Assembly: GCF_000423545.1 (NCBI RefSeq)
Contig: NZ_AUIE01000002.1
Span: 372,001-436,000, forward strand
Source: Metapseudomonas resinovorans DSM 21078
GTDB taxonomy: Bacteria; Pseudomonadota; Gammaproteobacteria; Pseudomonadales; Pseudomonadaceae
Direction: 5' to 3'
Length of the DNA stretch: 64,000 nt
Part shown: piece by piece, positions 1 through 8,990 of the stretch
How positions within the stretch are numbered: the first letter of the stretch is position 1
Layout of the letters: every line of letters begins with the position of its first letter
Made by a program: the position numbers and the translations under genes
Notes under the pieces: generated by a model
What the model was told of the DNA's origin: nothing
What the model saw: the letters and a program-made list of their open reading frames with translations, nothing else
Database searches by the model: none

Positions 1-1
1 C

Positions 2-3000
2 TGGGCCCTGCGCAACGGTGCCATTCCTGCCGGAAGAATCATCTCCAATGCCGGCGCCCAGGACATCAAGCCCGCCACCTCGACTATCAACTGCACGGTT
101 TCCGGCACCATCCGCGACTCCATGGACGACATCCTCGGCAAGGTCCACGAAGCCGGGTTGACCCTCAAGGCCGGCTGCGGCATCGGCTACGAGTTCAGCA
201 CCTTGCGCCCGCGTGGCGCGTACGTTTCCGGGTCTGGCGCGCAGACCAGCGGGCCGCTGTCCTTCATGGATATCTACGACAAGATGTGCTTCACCGTGAG
301 CTCCGCTGGCGGCCGCCGCGGCGCGCAGATGGGTACCTTCGACGTCTGCCACCCGGACGTGCGCGAGTTCATTCGCGCCAAGCGCGAGGATGGCCGCCTG
401 CGCCAGTTCAACCTCAGCCTGCTGGTCAGCGACGCGTTCATGCACGCGGTGGAGAACGACACTGAATGGCCCCTGCTCTACCCGGTACACCCCAAGGAGC
501 GTGATGAGCTGGACTTCGGCGACTCTGCCCAGGTGATCTGGCGCGACTGGCCGGTGCACGACGGCTACTTCACCCGCGAGGACGGCCTCGTGGCCTGCAA
601 GGTCTACGGTCGCGTCCAGGCCCGGCACCTGTGGGACATGATCATGGTCTCCACCTACGATTTCGCGGAGCCAGGCTTCATCCTCATCGACCGGGTCAAC
701 GAGCTGAACAACAACTGGTGGTGCGAGGCGATCCGCGCGACCAATCCTTGTGTCACCGCGGATACCTGGGTGCATACCGCGGAGGGACCGCGCCAGGTGC
801 GTGAATTGCTGGGCAAGCCCTTCTGTGCACGGGTCGACGGTGTCGACTACCCGTCCGCTGCTCAGGGTTTCTTCCAGACCGGTATTCGACCCGTGTTGGC
901 CCTGCGTACTCGCGAGGGATATCAACTGCGCCTGACCGCCGATCACCGCGTGCGCAGGGTCACCGCAACCACTCGCTGGCGCCTGGAAACCCAGTGGTGC
1001 GCCGCCAGCGAGTTGCGACCCGGCGACCAGGTATTGCTTGCCGATCACCGCGCCAACGCCGTCTGGCCAGGGGATCTCGGGCAGGACGAGGGCTACCTTC
1101 TGGGGCTGTTGGTGGGGGACGGCACCCTCAAGGCGGATGCGGCGATTCTCTCCGCCTGGCCGTTGGCCGCTGCGGAAAACGACTGCGGCATCGACCGTTC
1201 ACTGATGGACGAAGCGCTACGCTGTATCCGTCGGTTGGGTCACAGGGCGGACTTTTCCGGGTGGGTGGCTGTAAGCGGGCGTGGCGAGTGGCGGATGAAG
1301 TCCGCGGCCCTGCGGGACCTTGCTTATTCCCTGGGCATGAAACCCGGGGACAAGTGCCTCACCCCGAACCTGGAGCGCCTTTCCAGCGACGCTTGCCGTG
1401 GCTTCCTGCGAGGCTTTTTCGATGCCGACGGTTCCGTCCAGGGGATGCAGGAAAAGGGCGTATCCGTCCGCTTGGCGCAGTCCGATCTGGCGCGCCTGCA
1501 GACCGTACAGCGCATCCTGCTTCGCCTGGGCGTCGTCTCTACCCTCTACCGCGAGCGACGGCCAGCCGGAGAGCGTTATTTACCCGATGGTCGCGGCGGT
1601 CAGGCGCTCTATCACACCCAGGCTCAGCACGAGTTGGTGATTAGCGGCGAATCCCTGGTGCGCTATGCCGAGCTGATCGGCTTTGCCGACCGGAACAAGG
1701 CGCAACGGCTTGAAACCGCCCTCGCCGGCTACCAGCGTGCCCCCAATCGTCAGCGCTTCATCGCCACGGTGGAGGTCTTGGACGAGTGCGCAGAGGAGCC
1801 GGTCTTCGACGCAAGTGTTCCCGGTATCAATGCCTTCGATGGCAATGGCTTGCATGCGCACAATTGCGGCGAACAGCCCCTCCCACCCTATGGCTCCTGC
1901 CTGCTCGGCTCGATCAATCTCACGGCTTTCGTCGAGGAGCCCTTCAGTGAAGACGCCCATTTCGACTGGGAGCGTTTCCGCGCCGTGGTGCGGGTGTTCA
2001 CCCGGATGCTCGACAACGTGGTGGAGATCAATGGCTTGCCGCTTGAGCAACAGCGCGAAGAGATCCTTGGCAAACGTCGTCATGGCATGGGCTTCCTCGG
2101 CCTGGGCTCTGCCCTGGCGCTGCTCAGGTTGCGCTATGGCAGCACCGAGGCCTGTGTGTTCACCGAAGAGGTTGCGCGGGAGATGGCCCTGGCCGGTTGG
2201 CAGGTCGCCCTGGAGCTGGCACGGGAGAAAGGCCCGGCCCCCGTCCTGGCCCGGGACTATGACGTGACCGCCGCCCTGTTGCGCAAACGTCCGGAGATGG
2301 TGGACGACGGCTACCGGGTCGGAGACAGGGTGCCCGGCCGCATCCTTCATGCCCGCTATTCCCGCTATATGCAGCGCATCGCCGAGCATGCGCCAGAGCT
2401 GGTGGCCGAGCTGGCGGAGGTGGGCGCGCGCTTCACCCACCACAGCTCTATCGCGCCCACCGGGACCATCAGCCTGAGCCTGGCGAACAACGCCTCCAAC
2501 GGCATCGAGCCGAGCTATGCCCATCAGTATTCACGCAACCTGATCCGCCCCGGGCGCAAGACCAAGGAGAAGATCGAGGTGCGCAGCTACGAGCTGCTGG
2601 CATACCGCGCACTGGTCAACAGCCAGGCGCGGCCCGATGCCGAGCATTCGGCACAGCGCCTGCCGGACTACTTCGTCAGCGCCGACGACATCAGCCCAGC
2701 CGAGCACGTAGAGATGCAGGCGGCGGCGCAGAAGTGGATCGACTCCTCCATTTCCAAGACTGCCAACGTGCCCACGGATTTTCCCTTCGAAGAGTTCAAG
2801 GACATCTACCTCCAGGCCTGGCGCCAGGGTCTCAAGGGCTGCACCACCTTCCGCTTCAATCCGGCCGCCTTCCAGGGCGTGCTGGTGAAGGATGCGGACC
2901 TGGAAAGGACCGTCTACCGCTTCGAGCTGGAGGACGGCACCCAGGTGGAGCTGCGCGGTAACGAGGAAGTGGAGTACGACGGCGAAGTGCATACCGCCGC

Positions 3001-3046
3001 CAATCTCTTCGAGGCGTTGAAGGAAGGCTATTACGGCAAGTACTGA
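2..3046 (+). CDS. nrdJa: Adenosylcobalamin-dependent (class II) ribonucleotide reductase, catalytic subunit NrdJa, intein-containing, 5' partial
   Basis: Reduces ribonucleotides to deoxyribonucleotides with a B12-generated thiyl radical, independent of oxygen. The frame is open from base 2, so the N-terminus lies outside the window; the first in-frame ATG (122) is internal. The host protein reads through GRIISNAGAQ, KAGCGIGYEFS and SSAGGRRGAQMGTFD to ATNP, where an intein (749-1864) interrupts it, then resumes as CGEQPLPPYGSCLLGS. After splicing this restores the NxCxE active-site motif. A later HHSSIAPTGTISL segment is also typical of the family. About 642 extein residues are present; P. aeruginosa NrdJa is about 730, so roughly 90 are missing upstream. 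The redox-active C-terminal part is supplied by the next gene, nrdJb, 16 bp downstream. Call is firm; only the N-terminus is unknown. Confidence 0.95.
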   Translation, partial: WALRNGAIPAGRIISNAGAQDIKPATSTINCTVSGTIRDSMDDILGKVHEAGLTLKAGCGIGYEFSTLRPRGAYVSGSGAQTSGPLSFMDIYDKMCFTVSSAGGRRGAQMGTFDVCHPDVREFIRAKREDGRLRQFNLSLLVSDAFMHAVENDTEWPLLYPVHPKERDELDFGDSAQVIWRDWPVHDGYFTREDGLVACKVYGRVQARHLWDMIMVSTYDFAEPGFILIDRVNELNNNWWCEAIRATNPCVTADTWVHTAEGPRQVRELLGKPFCARVDGVDYPSAAQGFFQTGIRPVLALRTREGYQLRLTADHRVRRVTATTRWRLETQWCAASELRPGDQVLLADHRANAVWPGDLGQDEGYLLGLLVGDGTLKADAAILSAWPLAAAENDCGIDRSLMDEALRCIRRLGHRADFSGWVAVSGRGEWRMKSAALRDLAYSLGMKPGDKCLTPNLERLSSDACRGFLRGFFDADGSVQGMQEKGVSVRLAQSDLARLQTVQRILLRLGVVSTLYRERRPAGERYLPDGRGGQALYHTQAQHELVISGESLVRYAELIGFADRNKAQRLETALAGYQRAPNRQRFIATVEVLDECAEEPVFDASVPGINAFDGNGLHAHNCGEQPLPPYGSCLLGSINLTAFVEEPFSEDAHFDWERFRAVVRVFTRMLDNVVEINGLPLEQQREEILGKRRHGMGFLGLGSALALLRLRYGSTEACVFTEEVAREMALAGWQVALELAREKGPAPVLARDYDVTAALLRKRPEMVDDGYRVGDRVPGRILHARYSRYMQRIAEHAPELVAELAEVGARFTHHSSIAPTGTISLSLANNASNGIEPSYAHQYSRNLIRPGRKTKEKIEVRSYELLAYRALVNSQARPDAEHSAQRLPDYFVSADDISPAEHVEMQAAAQKWIDSSISKTANVPTDFPFEEFKDIYLQAWRQGLKGCTTFRFNPAAFQGVLVKDADLERTVYRFELEDGTQVELRGNEEVEYDGEVHTAANLFEALKEGYYGKY
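749..1864 (+). mobile_element. Intein with LAGLIDADG homing endonuclease inside nrdJa
   Basis: A 372-residue in-frame insertion that self-excises from the NrdJa precursor. It begins with Cys (CVTADTWVHT, block A, codon at 749) and ends with HN (GNGLHAHN, last codon 1862-1864); the first C-extein residue is Cys (1865-1867). These are the residues of a canonical class 1 splicing intein. Block B is visible as LRLTADHRV. Two LAGLIDADG helices occur as GYLLGLLVGDGT (about 1091-1126) and GFLRGFFDADGS (about 1400-1435), with an Asp retained in each, so the homing endonuclease may be active. Removal gives ATNP-CGEQPLPPYG, a normal RNR sequence. Borders are assigned by matching the family sequence and splice-block chemistry. 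Confidence 0.95.
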
Positions 3047-3062
3047 ACGGTCGGAGGCCGCC

Positions 3063-3749
3063 ATGACCATCAAGATCGAGAAGAAGATCAAGGGCTTCAG
3101 CCTGGTGGACCTGGACCAGGAAAAGGCCCGCAAGGCGGCCGAGGAAGCGGCAGCCGTGGTGCAGATGGACGAGACCCTGCAGCGCCCGGAGACCTTGGTC
3201 GGCGCCACCTACAAGATCAAGTCGCCGCTGTTCGAGCACGCGCTCTACGTGACCATCAATGACATCGTGCTCAACCCGGGCACCGCCTTCGAGCAGCGCC
3301 GGCCCTTCGAGATCTTCATCAACTCCAAGGGGATGGAGCACTTCCAGTGGATAGTCGCACTCACCCGCATCATGTCGGCGGTGTTCCGCAAGGGCGGCGA
3401 TTGCACCTTCCTGGTGGAAGAACTGAAGGCCGTGTTCGATCCGCGTGGCGGCTACCTCAAGCGTGGAGGCGTCTACATGCCGTCGCTGGTGGCCGAGATC
3501 GGTGCCGTGCTGGAGCGCCACCTGGTGGCCATCGGCCTGATGGAAGGCCAGAAGCTGGACGAGGAGCACAAGCTCTACCTCGCCGAAAAGCGTGCCGCCT
3601 ACGAAGCCAGCCTGGGCACCTCCACCGCCGAGCCGGGCGAGGGTTTCCCGCCCGGCGCCCAACTCTGCGGCAAATGCAGCACGCAGGCGGTGGTGCAGAT
3701 GGACGGCTGCGCGACCTGCCTCAACTGTGGGCACTCGAAGTGTGGATGA
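3063..3749 (+). CDS. nrdJb: Class II ribonucleotide reductase accessory/C-terminal subunit NrdJb
   Basis: A 228-residue protein carrying the part of class II RNR that is fused to the catalytic subunit in most bacteria. It follows nrdJa after 16 bp with its own RBS (tcggagg at 3051-3057). The body contains FEIFINSKGMEHFQWIVALTR, the TSCPD-like region found at the end of NrdJ proteins. The C-terminus holds CGKC, CATC and NCGHSKCG cysteine pairs (residues about 203-228), which are expected to re-reduce the active-site disulfide or bind zinc. P. aeruginosa has the same two-gene split with a similarly short spacer, so this is a natural split and not a local frameshift. The gene ends at a strong inverted repeat shared with convergent thrB. 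Confidence 0.95.
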   Translation: MTIKIEKKIKGFSLVDLDQEKARKAAEEAAAVVQMDETLQRPETLVGATYKIKSPLFEHALYVTINDIVLNPGTAFEQRRPFEIFINSKGMEHFQWIVALTRIMSAVFRKGGDCTFLVEELKAVFDPRGGYLKRGGVYMPSLVAEIGAVLERHLVAIGLMEGQKLDEEHKLYLAEKRAAYEASLGTSTAEPGEGFPPGAQLCGKCSTQAVVQMDGCATCLNCGHSKCG

Positions 3750-3761
3750 GCCTGGAACCTT

Positions 3762-3787
3762 GTAGGGGCGAATGAATTCGCCCCTAC
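3762..3787. repeat. REP-type perfect inverted repeat between convergent nrdJb and thrB
   Basis: GTAGGGGCGAAT and ATTCGCCCCTAC form perfect 12-bp arms around a 2-nt loop. The same core (GGCGAAT..ATTCGCCCCTAC) recurs at about 41.55, 49.7 and 59.3 kb, so this is a dispersed REP palindrome. By position it could also act as a bidirectional terminator, though no T-tract follows. Confidence 0.8.
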
Positions 3788-3809
3788 GAAACGCGGATCC
3801 GGCTCGGCG

Positions 3810-4760
3810 TTAGAGCGCAAACGGCAGCGGTAGCTCGACCTTCTGCCGGTGCGCCAGTCGCATCTGGAACACATTGGGATCGTGGATCAGCACGTCCTGT
3901 CCGGCGAAGGTGTTGGCGGCGATCAGGCGGGACAGCCAGAAGCGCACGCAGGCAATGCGCAGTGCGGTCGGCCAGAGTTCGGCTTCGGCGGCGGTGAACG
4001 GCCGCAGTGCGGCATAGGCACCGAGCAGGGCGCGGGCGCGGGGGGCGTCGAGGCGACCGTCGGCGTCCGAGCACCAATCGTTCAGGCAGATGGCAAGGTC
4101 ATAGAGCATGGGACCTGCGCATGCGTTGTAGAAGTCGATAACCCCGGACAGGTGGGTGCCGTCGAACAGCGCGTTGTCCTTGAACAGGTCGGCGTGCAGG
4201 TTGGCGCGTGGCAGGGCGAGGAAGCGCTGCTTCACCTCGGCAATTTCCTTCAGCGCATCGCGCAGCAGCGGCAGCGCGTGCTCGTCCAGTTGCAATGCCA
4301 GCGACGGGCCTTCATTGAGCATCCAGTCCAGTCCGCGATCGCTCTTGCGCTCCAGCACCCGCTCGCGGGTGGCCAGGTGCAGGCGCGCCAACAGGCTGCC
4401 GACTTCCGCGCAGTGATGGGCATTGGGCTGGTGCACATGCTTACCCGGTAGGCGCGGTTGCAACAACGCCGGCTTGCCTGCCAGCTCACGCAGGGCTTCA
4501 CCGCTTTCGGTACGCAGGGCGAAGGGTACCGGCAGGTTCGCGTCGTGAAGCACGTCGAGCAGTTCGATGAAGAACGGCAGGTCGTGGCTCGGCCCGCGCT
4601 CAACCAGCGTGAGCACGTATTCACCCTGTTCCAGGCTGACGAAGAAGTTGCTGTTCTCGGAGCCTTCGGCAATGCCCTGGAAGTCCTTCAGCCGACCCAG
4701 CCCGTAAGGGGCGAGGAAAGCTTCCAGTTCCGGACGTTCGAGCGGAGTGAATACGGACAT
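3810..4760 (-). CDS. thrB: Homoserine kinase (APH-fold ThrB)
   Basis: Phosphorylates L-homoserine to O-phospho-L-homoserine for threonine synthesis in the cytoplasm. The 316-residue length and the opening MSVFTPLERPELEAFLAPYG match the pseudomonad enzyme. This type belongs to the aminoglycoside-phosphotransferase fold and is unrelated to the GHMP-fold ThrB of enterobacteria. The catalytic Brenner-type motif NLHADLFKDN (HxDxxxxN) and the metal-binding GVIDFYNA are present around residues 185-210. The start is ATG at 4760, preceded by AAGGTAG about 8 nt upstream. It lies convergent to nrdJb and just downstream of the DUF2782 gene on the same strand (31 bp gap), as in P. aeruginosa, where thrB is not next to thrA or thrC. 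Confidence 0.95.
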   Translation of the reverse strand: MSVFTPLERPELEAFLAPYGLGRLKDFQGIAEGSENSNFFVSLEQGEYVLTLVERGPSHDLPFFIELLDVLHDANLPVPFALRTESGEALRELAGKPALLQPRLPGKHVHQPNAHHCAEVGSLLARLHLATRERVLERKSDRGLDWMLNEGPSLALQLDEHALPLLRDALKEIAEVKQRFLALPRANLHADLFKDNALFDGTHLSGVIDFYNACAGPMLYDLAICLNDWCSDADGRLDAPRARALLGAYAALRPFTAAEAELWPTALRIACVRFWLSRLIAANTFAGQDVLIHDPNVFQMRLAHRQKVELPLPFAL

Positions 4761-4791
4761 TGGACTACCTTGTTACGGGGTTGCGTGTGCG

Positions 4792-5073
4792 CTACCAGCT
4801 GAAGATTTCCCACGCGGGGATAAGCATGTCGGGGTTGTCCGAGCGGACGAAGTTGCTTTCGCCATCGGCACGAACCAGGAAGTACGGCTTGCCGCCCTTC
4901 GGAGTCACCTTGATGGCGTAGAGGAAACCGTTGACGCGGTATTCCTGGATGGTCTTGTCGCCTTCCTGGCGGATGGTGACGTCCGGTTCCCCGGATGGCT
5001 CGTCGGCGGCGTACGAGGCGACTGGAGCGACGGCCAGCAGGCCGGCCAGCAAAAGGCGGTTCAGTGCGCGCAT
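4792..5073 (-). CDS. Small periplasmic DUF2782 protein
   Basis: A 93-residue exported protein of unknown function. The first 22 residues (MRALNRLLLAGLLAVAPVAS, cleavage after YAA) form a signal peptide. The mature part contains VTIRQEGDKTIQEYRVNGFLYAIKV and ends MLIPAWEIFSW, the hallmark of DUF2782. An open frame extends to an upstream ATG at 5145, but the signal peptide begins at the ATG at 5073, which has an AAGG-type RBS. The upstream candidate would overlap the polA start. The gene is divergent from polA (74 bp between starts) and probably co-transcribed with thrB. Confidence 0.85.
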   Translation of the reverse strand: MRALNRLLLAGLLAVAPVASYAADEPSGEPDVTIRQEGDKTIQEYRVNGFLYAIKVTPKGGKPYFLVRADGESNFVRSDNPDMLIPAWEIFSW

Positions 5074-5147
5074 GGTAACCTTGTCCCTTCTCGTCAATGA
5101 TCGGTCCATTCTACTTCGGGTCCGGTGAATAAAGGTTGATTTCACGC

Positions 5148-7895
5148 ATGAGCCAAGCTCCCCTCGTCCTGGTGGACGGATCCTCCTATCTGTACCGCGC
5201 CTTCCATGCCCTGCCGCCGCTGACCACCTCCGCCGGCTTGCCCACGGGTGCGGTCAAAGGTGTGCTGAACATGCTCAAGAGCCTGCGTCGGCAGTATCCG
5301 GACAGCCCCTTCGCGGTGGTCTTCGACGCCAAGGGCGGCACCTTCCGCGATGAGATGTTCGCCGAGTACAAGGCCAATCGTCCCTCGATGCCGGACGAGC
5401 TGCGGGTGCAGGTTGAGCCGCTGCACGCCAGCGTCCGCGCCCTCGGCCTGCCGCTGCTCTGCGTGGAAGGCGTGGAAGCCGACGACGTGATCGGCACCCT
5501 GGCCCGGCAGAGCGCCGCGGGCGGCCGCCCGGTGGTGATCTCCACCGGTGACAAGGACATGGCGCAACTGGTCGACGGGCACATTACGCTGGTCAATACC
5601 ATGACCGGTAGCACGCTGGACGTGGATGGCGTGAAGGAGAAATTCGGTGTCGGTCCTGAACTCATCATCGATTACCTGGCGCTGATGGGCGACAAGGTCG
5701 ACAACATTCCGGGCGTGCCCGGCGTCGGCGAGAAGACCGCCCTCGGCCTGCTCACTGGTGTGGGCGGGGGGCTCGACGTGCTCTACGCCAGCCTGGACAA
5801 GGTGCCCGCCTTGCCGATTCGTGGCGCCAAGGGCCTGCCGGCCAAGCTCGAAGAGCACAAGGACATGGCCTACCTGTCCTACAAGCTGGCCACCATCAAG
5901 TGCGACGTAGAATTGAACGTCGAAATCGACTCCCTGCACCCCGGCGAGCCGGACCGCGAATCCCTCGCCGAGCTCTATCGCATCCTGGAATTCAAGACCT
6001 GGCTGGATGATCTGCAACGCCAGGCCAAGTCCAGTGGCGAGCAGCTCGCGCTGGAAGAAGCGCCGGTGGCCGAGGCCGAGAAGCGCTACGAGATCGTGCT
6101 GGAGCAAGCGCAGTTCGACGCCTGGATGAAGAAGCTTGAAGCCGCGCCGCTCTTTGCTTTCGACACCGAGACCACCAGCATCGACGCCCAGCAGGCGCAG
6201 GTAGTAGGTGTGTCCTTCGCCGTCGAGGCAGGGGAAGCCGCCTATGTTCCGCTCGCCCACAGCTACATGGGCGTGCCGGCGCAGCTGGACCGCGACGCCG
6301 TTCTCAAGGCCCTCAAGCCGCTGCTGGAAGACCCGGGCAAGGCCAAGGTCGGCCAGCACGCCAAGTACGACATGAACGTCCTGGCCAATGCCTCAACGCC
6401 CGTCACCGTGCAGGGCATCGCCTTCGATACCATGCTCGAGTCCTACGTGCTGGACGCTACGGCCACCCGCCACGATATGGACAGCCTGGCCCTCAAGTAC
6501 CTGGGCCACAGCACCATCCGCTTCGAGGACATCGCGGGCAAGGGCGCCAAGCAGCTGACCTTCGACCAGATCGCCCTCGAACAGGCAGGCCCTTATGCGG
6601 CCGAGGATGCTGACGTCACCCTGCGCCTGCACCAGACGCTCTGGCAGAAGCTGGAAGCCATCCCGTCCCTGGCCAAGGTGCTGAAGGAGATCGAGATGCC
6701 GCTGGTGCCGGTGCTTGCGCGCATCGAGCGCAATGGCGCCTATGTCGACGGCAAGCTGTTGGGCCAGCAGAGCCTGGAACTGGGTGAAAAGATGGTGGCG
6801 TTGGAACGCCAGGCCTATGACCTGGCCGGGCAGGAATTCAATCTCGGTTCGCCCAAGCAACTCGGTGCCATTCTCTACGAGAAACTCGGTCTGCCGGTGC
6901 TGGCCAAGACCGCGACCGGCCAACCGTCCACCGCCGAGAACGTGCTTGCGGACCTCGCCGAGCAGGATTACGAACTGCCCAAAGTGATCATGCAGTACCG
7001 CTCCCTGAGCAAGCTCAAGAGCACCTACACCGACAGGCTGCCGGAGCAGATCAACCCGCGCACGGGGCGCATCCACACGTCCTACCATCAGGCGGTAGCA
7101 GCCACCGGGCGGTTGTCGTCGACCGACCCGAACCTGCAGAACATCCCGATCCGCACCGCCGAGGGGCGTCGCATCCGCCAGGCCTTCGTCGCGCCCAAGG
7201 GCTACAAGCTGCTGGCGGCGGACTACTCGCAGATCGAGCTGCGCATCATGGCTCACCTGGCCAAGGATGAAGGCCTGCTGGATGCTTTCCGCCACGATCG
7301 CGACGTTCACCGCGCCACCGCCTCCGAGGTCTTCGGCGTGCCGCTGGACGAAGTCAGCAACAACCAGCGTCGCAGTGCCAAGGCGATCAACTTTGGCCTG
7401 ATCTACGGCATGAGCGCCTTCGGCCTGGCCAAGCAGATCGGCGTCGACCGCAAAGAGGCCCAGGCCTACATCGATCGCTATTTCGCCCGCTACCCCGGCG
7501 TGCTGGCCTATATGGAACGCACCCGTGAGCAGGCCGCGCAGCAGGGCTTCGTCGAGACCCTGTTCGGTCGTCGCCTGTATCTGCCGGAAATCCACTCGAA
7601 GAACCAGGCCATGCGCAAAGGTGCCGAGCGCACTGCGATCAACGCACCGATGCAAGGCACCGCGGCGGACATCATGAAACGCGCCATGGTCGCTGTGGAC
7701 GACTGGCTTCAGGAAAGCGGTCTGGATGCCCGCGTCATCCTCCAGGTCCACGACGAACTGGTGCTGGAAGTGCGGGAGGACCTGGTGGCGCAGGTGAGCG
7801 AACGGATTCGTCCGCTCATGAGCGGTGCCGCCGAGCTGGACGTGCCGCTGGTCGTGGAAGTGGGCGTGGGTGACAACTGGGACGAGGCGCACTGA
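5148..7895 (+). CDS. polA: DNA polymerase I
   Basis: A 915-residue three-domain polymerase for Okazaki-fragment processing and repair. The N-terminal 5' nuclease opens [19 protein letters not shown] and carries the [12 protein letters not shown] and [11 protein letters not shown] metal-binding segments (about 110-145). The 3'-5' exonuclease follows (FAFDTETTS about residue 340; [10 protein letters not shown] about 487). The polymerase domain shows motif A ([10 protein letters not shown]), the O-helix ([14 protein letters not shown]) and motif C ([10 protein letters not shown]). The start at 5148 fits the family N-terminus and has AAAGG at 5131-5135; a TTG four codons upstream is less likely. 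The ErsA sRNA gene follows, as Spot 42 follows polA in enterobacteria. Confidence 0.98.
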   Translation: MSQAPLVLVDGSSYLYRAFHALPPLTTSAGLPTGAVKGVLNMLKSLRRQYPDSPFAVVFDAKGGTFRDEMFAEYKANRPSMPDELRVQVEPLHASVRALGLPLLCVEGVEADDVIGTLARQSAAGGRPVVISTGDKDMAQLVDGHITLVNTMTGSTLDVDGVKEKFGVGPELIIDYLALMGDKVDNIPGVPGVGEKTALGLLTGVGGGLDVLYASLDKVPALPIRGAKGLPAKLEEHKDMAYLSYKLATIKCDVELNVEIDSLHPGEPDRESLAELYRILEFKTWLDDLQRQAKSSGEQLALEEAPVAEAEKRYEIVLEQAQFDAWMKKLEAAPLFAFDTETTSIDAQQAQVVGVSFAVEAGEAAYVPLAHSYMGVPAQLDRDAVLKALKPLLEDPGKAKVGQHAKYDMNVLANASTPVTVQGIAFDTMLESYVLDATATRHDMDSLALKYLGHSTIRFEDIAGKGAKQLTFDQIALEQAGPYAAEDADVTLRLHQTLWQKLEAIPSLAKVLKEIEMPLVPVLARIERNGAYVDGKLLGQQSLELGEKMVALERQAYDLAGQEFNLGSPKQLGAILYEKLGLPVLAKTATGQPSTAENVLADLAEQDYELPKVIMQYRSLSKLKSTYTDRLPEQINPRTGRIHTSYHQAVAATGRLSSTDPNLQNIPIRTAEGRRIRQAFVAPKGYKLLAADYSQIELRIMAHLAKDEGLLDAFRHDRDVHRATASEVFGVPLDEVSNNQRRSAKAINFGLIYGMSAFGLAKQIGVDRKEAQAYIDRYFARYPGVLAYMERTREQAAQQGFVETLFGRRLYLPEIHSKNQAMRKGAERTAINAPMQGTAADIMKRAMVAVDDWLQESGLDARVILQVHDELVLEVREDLVAQVSERIRPLMSGAAELDVPLVVEVGVGDNWDEAH

Positions 7896-7911
7896 GTGCG
7901 TCCTCGGGGCG

Positions 7912-7941
7912 AGCATCTGTCTCAGGTATGAAACAGATGCT
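7912..7941 (+). other. Hairpin just downstream of polA
   Basis: AGCATCTGT (7912-7920) and ACAGATGCT (7933-7941) form a 9-bp stem with a 12-nt loop, starting 16 bp after the polA stop. There is no T-tract, so it may protect the 3' end of the polA mRNA or be a weak terminator. Confidence 0.5.
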
Positions 7942-8000
7942 TAGTTCCTGATCGAATAAACATGATTATTTTCATAGCAAACTGTTTTGATAATCAGTCT

Positions 8001-8028
8001 GAACTTTCTGCGAGACGGGGGAGTCACA
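8001..8028 (+). promoter_or_regulatory. AlgU (sigma-22/RpoE-type) promoter of ErsA
   Basis: GAACTT at 8001-8006 matches the AlgU -35 consensus exactly. After 17 nt comes TCACA at 8024-8028, close to the TCTGA -10 element. The elements sit where AlgU transcribes ErsA in P. aeruginosa, between polA and engB. Confidence 0.7.
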
Positions 8029-8033
8029 CAACT

Positions 8034-8164
8034 GAATGGCTGGTGAAGCCTTTCGATGCTCCTTTTGCTGTGTTTAGTGTTGGCAGATATCTGAACCCCG
8101 CCCTAGCGGTTCAGACTTAAACCCCGAACTTCCCCCTCCCCATACGAAGTCCGGGGTTTTTTTT
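8034..8164 (+). ncRNA. ersA: ErsA small regulatory RNA (Spot 42-position homologue)
   Basis: The polA-engB interval of pseudomonads encodes ErsA, an envelope-stress sRNA of about 130 nt that works with Hfq and regulates algC, oprD and other targets (established in P. aeruginosa). Here a transcript starting about 7 nt after the AlgU -10 and ending at the T-run at 8157-8164 would be about 131 nt. Its 3' terminator hairpin has the C-rich unpaired loop CCCCTCCCCATAC (8133-8145), an anti-Shine-Dalgarno-like stretch suited to mRNA pairing. The 5' end is inferred from the promoter and may be off by a few bases. No competing ORF with an RBS is seen. Confidence 0.8.
8119..8164 (+). terminator. Rho-independent terminator of ErsA
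   Basis: AAACCCCGAACTTC (8119-8132) pairs with GAAGTCCGGGGTTT (8146-8159) with one mismatch, followed by eight T residues (8157-8164). Confidence 0.9.
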
Positions 8165-8173
8165 GCCTGCGAT

Positions 8174-8815
8174 TCAGGCTTCGGCCTCGCCTTCTTCCAG
8201 GTCCAGCTGCAGCCAGTGCGCGAGCACGGCATGGGCTTCTTCGATGCCCTGGCGCTTGGGCGCCGAGAAGAGCTGGATGGACACACCGTCGCCCCAACCC
8301 TTGCGGATTTCCTGACGCACCTTGAGCAGCGCGTTCTTCGCCGCACCGAAGGCCAGCTTGTCGGCTTTGGTCAGGAGGATGTGCATCGGCATGTTGCCGG
8401 CGCTGGACCAGTCCAGCATGAGGCGGTCGAAGTCCGTCAGCGGGTGACGGATGTCCATCAGCAGGATCAGGCCGGCGAGGCTTTCGCGGCTGCTGAGATA
8501 GGCCTCCAGGTGATGCTGCCAGTGCTGCTTGAGGGGAATCGGCACCTTCGCATAACCGTAGCCCGGCAGGTCCACCAGGCGACGGTCTTCGTCCAGGGAG
8601 AAGAAGTTCAGCAGCTGGGTGCGTCCCGGTGTTTTCGAGGTGCGCGCCAGGCTGGCGTGGGTCAGGGTGTTCAGCGCACTCGATTTGCCGGCGTTGGAAC
8701 GGCCCGCAAAAGCCACTTCCAGGCCGTTATCCGGCGGGCACTGGTCGACCTTGGCGGCACTGATGAGAAAGCGGGCCTGTTGGCACAGACCGAGGATGGG
8801 GTTCTTCAATGACAT
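8174..8815 (-). CDS. engB: Ribosome biogenesis GTPase YsxC/EngB
   Basis: A 213-residue cytoplasmic GTPase needed for assembly of the large ribosomal subunit. The G1 loop is GRSNAGKSS (about residue 35), G3 is [11 protein letters not shown] and G4 is LTKADKL. An open frame continues 59 codons upstream, but family members begin [16 protein letters not shown]; the ATG at 8815 gives that N-terminus. The gene converges on ErsA and is divergent from the cytochrome c5 gene, with a 175-bp promoter region between them. Confidence 0.95.
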   Translation of the reverse strand: MSLKNPILGLCQQARFLISAAKVDQCPPDNGLEVAFAGRSNAGKSSALNTLTHASLARTSKTPGRTQLLNFFSLDEDRRLVDLPGYGYAKVPIPLKQHWQHHLEAYLSSRESLAGLILLMDIRHPLTDFDRLMLDWSSAGNMPMHILLTKADKLAFGAAKNALLKVRQEIRKGWGDGVSIQLFSAPKRQGIEEAHAVLAHWLQLDLEEGEAEA

Positions 8816-8882
8816 GGGGAATCCAAGGGGTGCGACGCGGTGTCGCAGAGGGCGGTTTCGTTTCCGTTTATGCATCGCCAGT

Positions 8883-8888
8883 ATATAA
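8883..8888 (+). promoter_or_regulatory. Sigma-70 -10 element upstream of the cytochrome c genes
   Basis: A perfect TATAAT in the context gtaTATAATgccgcg lies 103 bp before the cytochrome c5 start in the engB divergent region. A convincing -35 is not seen; ttccgt at 8862-8867 would give a short 15-nt spacer. Confidence 0.5.
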
Positions 8889-8990
8889 TGCCGCGGATTT
8901 AGTGTGCGCTTTATCCCCCAGGGTCTGGTGTCCACGGCAGCGACCGACGCACGACAGAATGCGCGGCAATGCCCTCCGATGAGGTTGATC

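Noticed and set aside
3044-3063. Possible frameshift splitting one nrdJ gene
   Set aside because: The second part has its own RBS and ATG after 16 bp, and the same split is established in P. aeruginosa.
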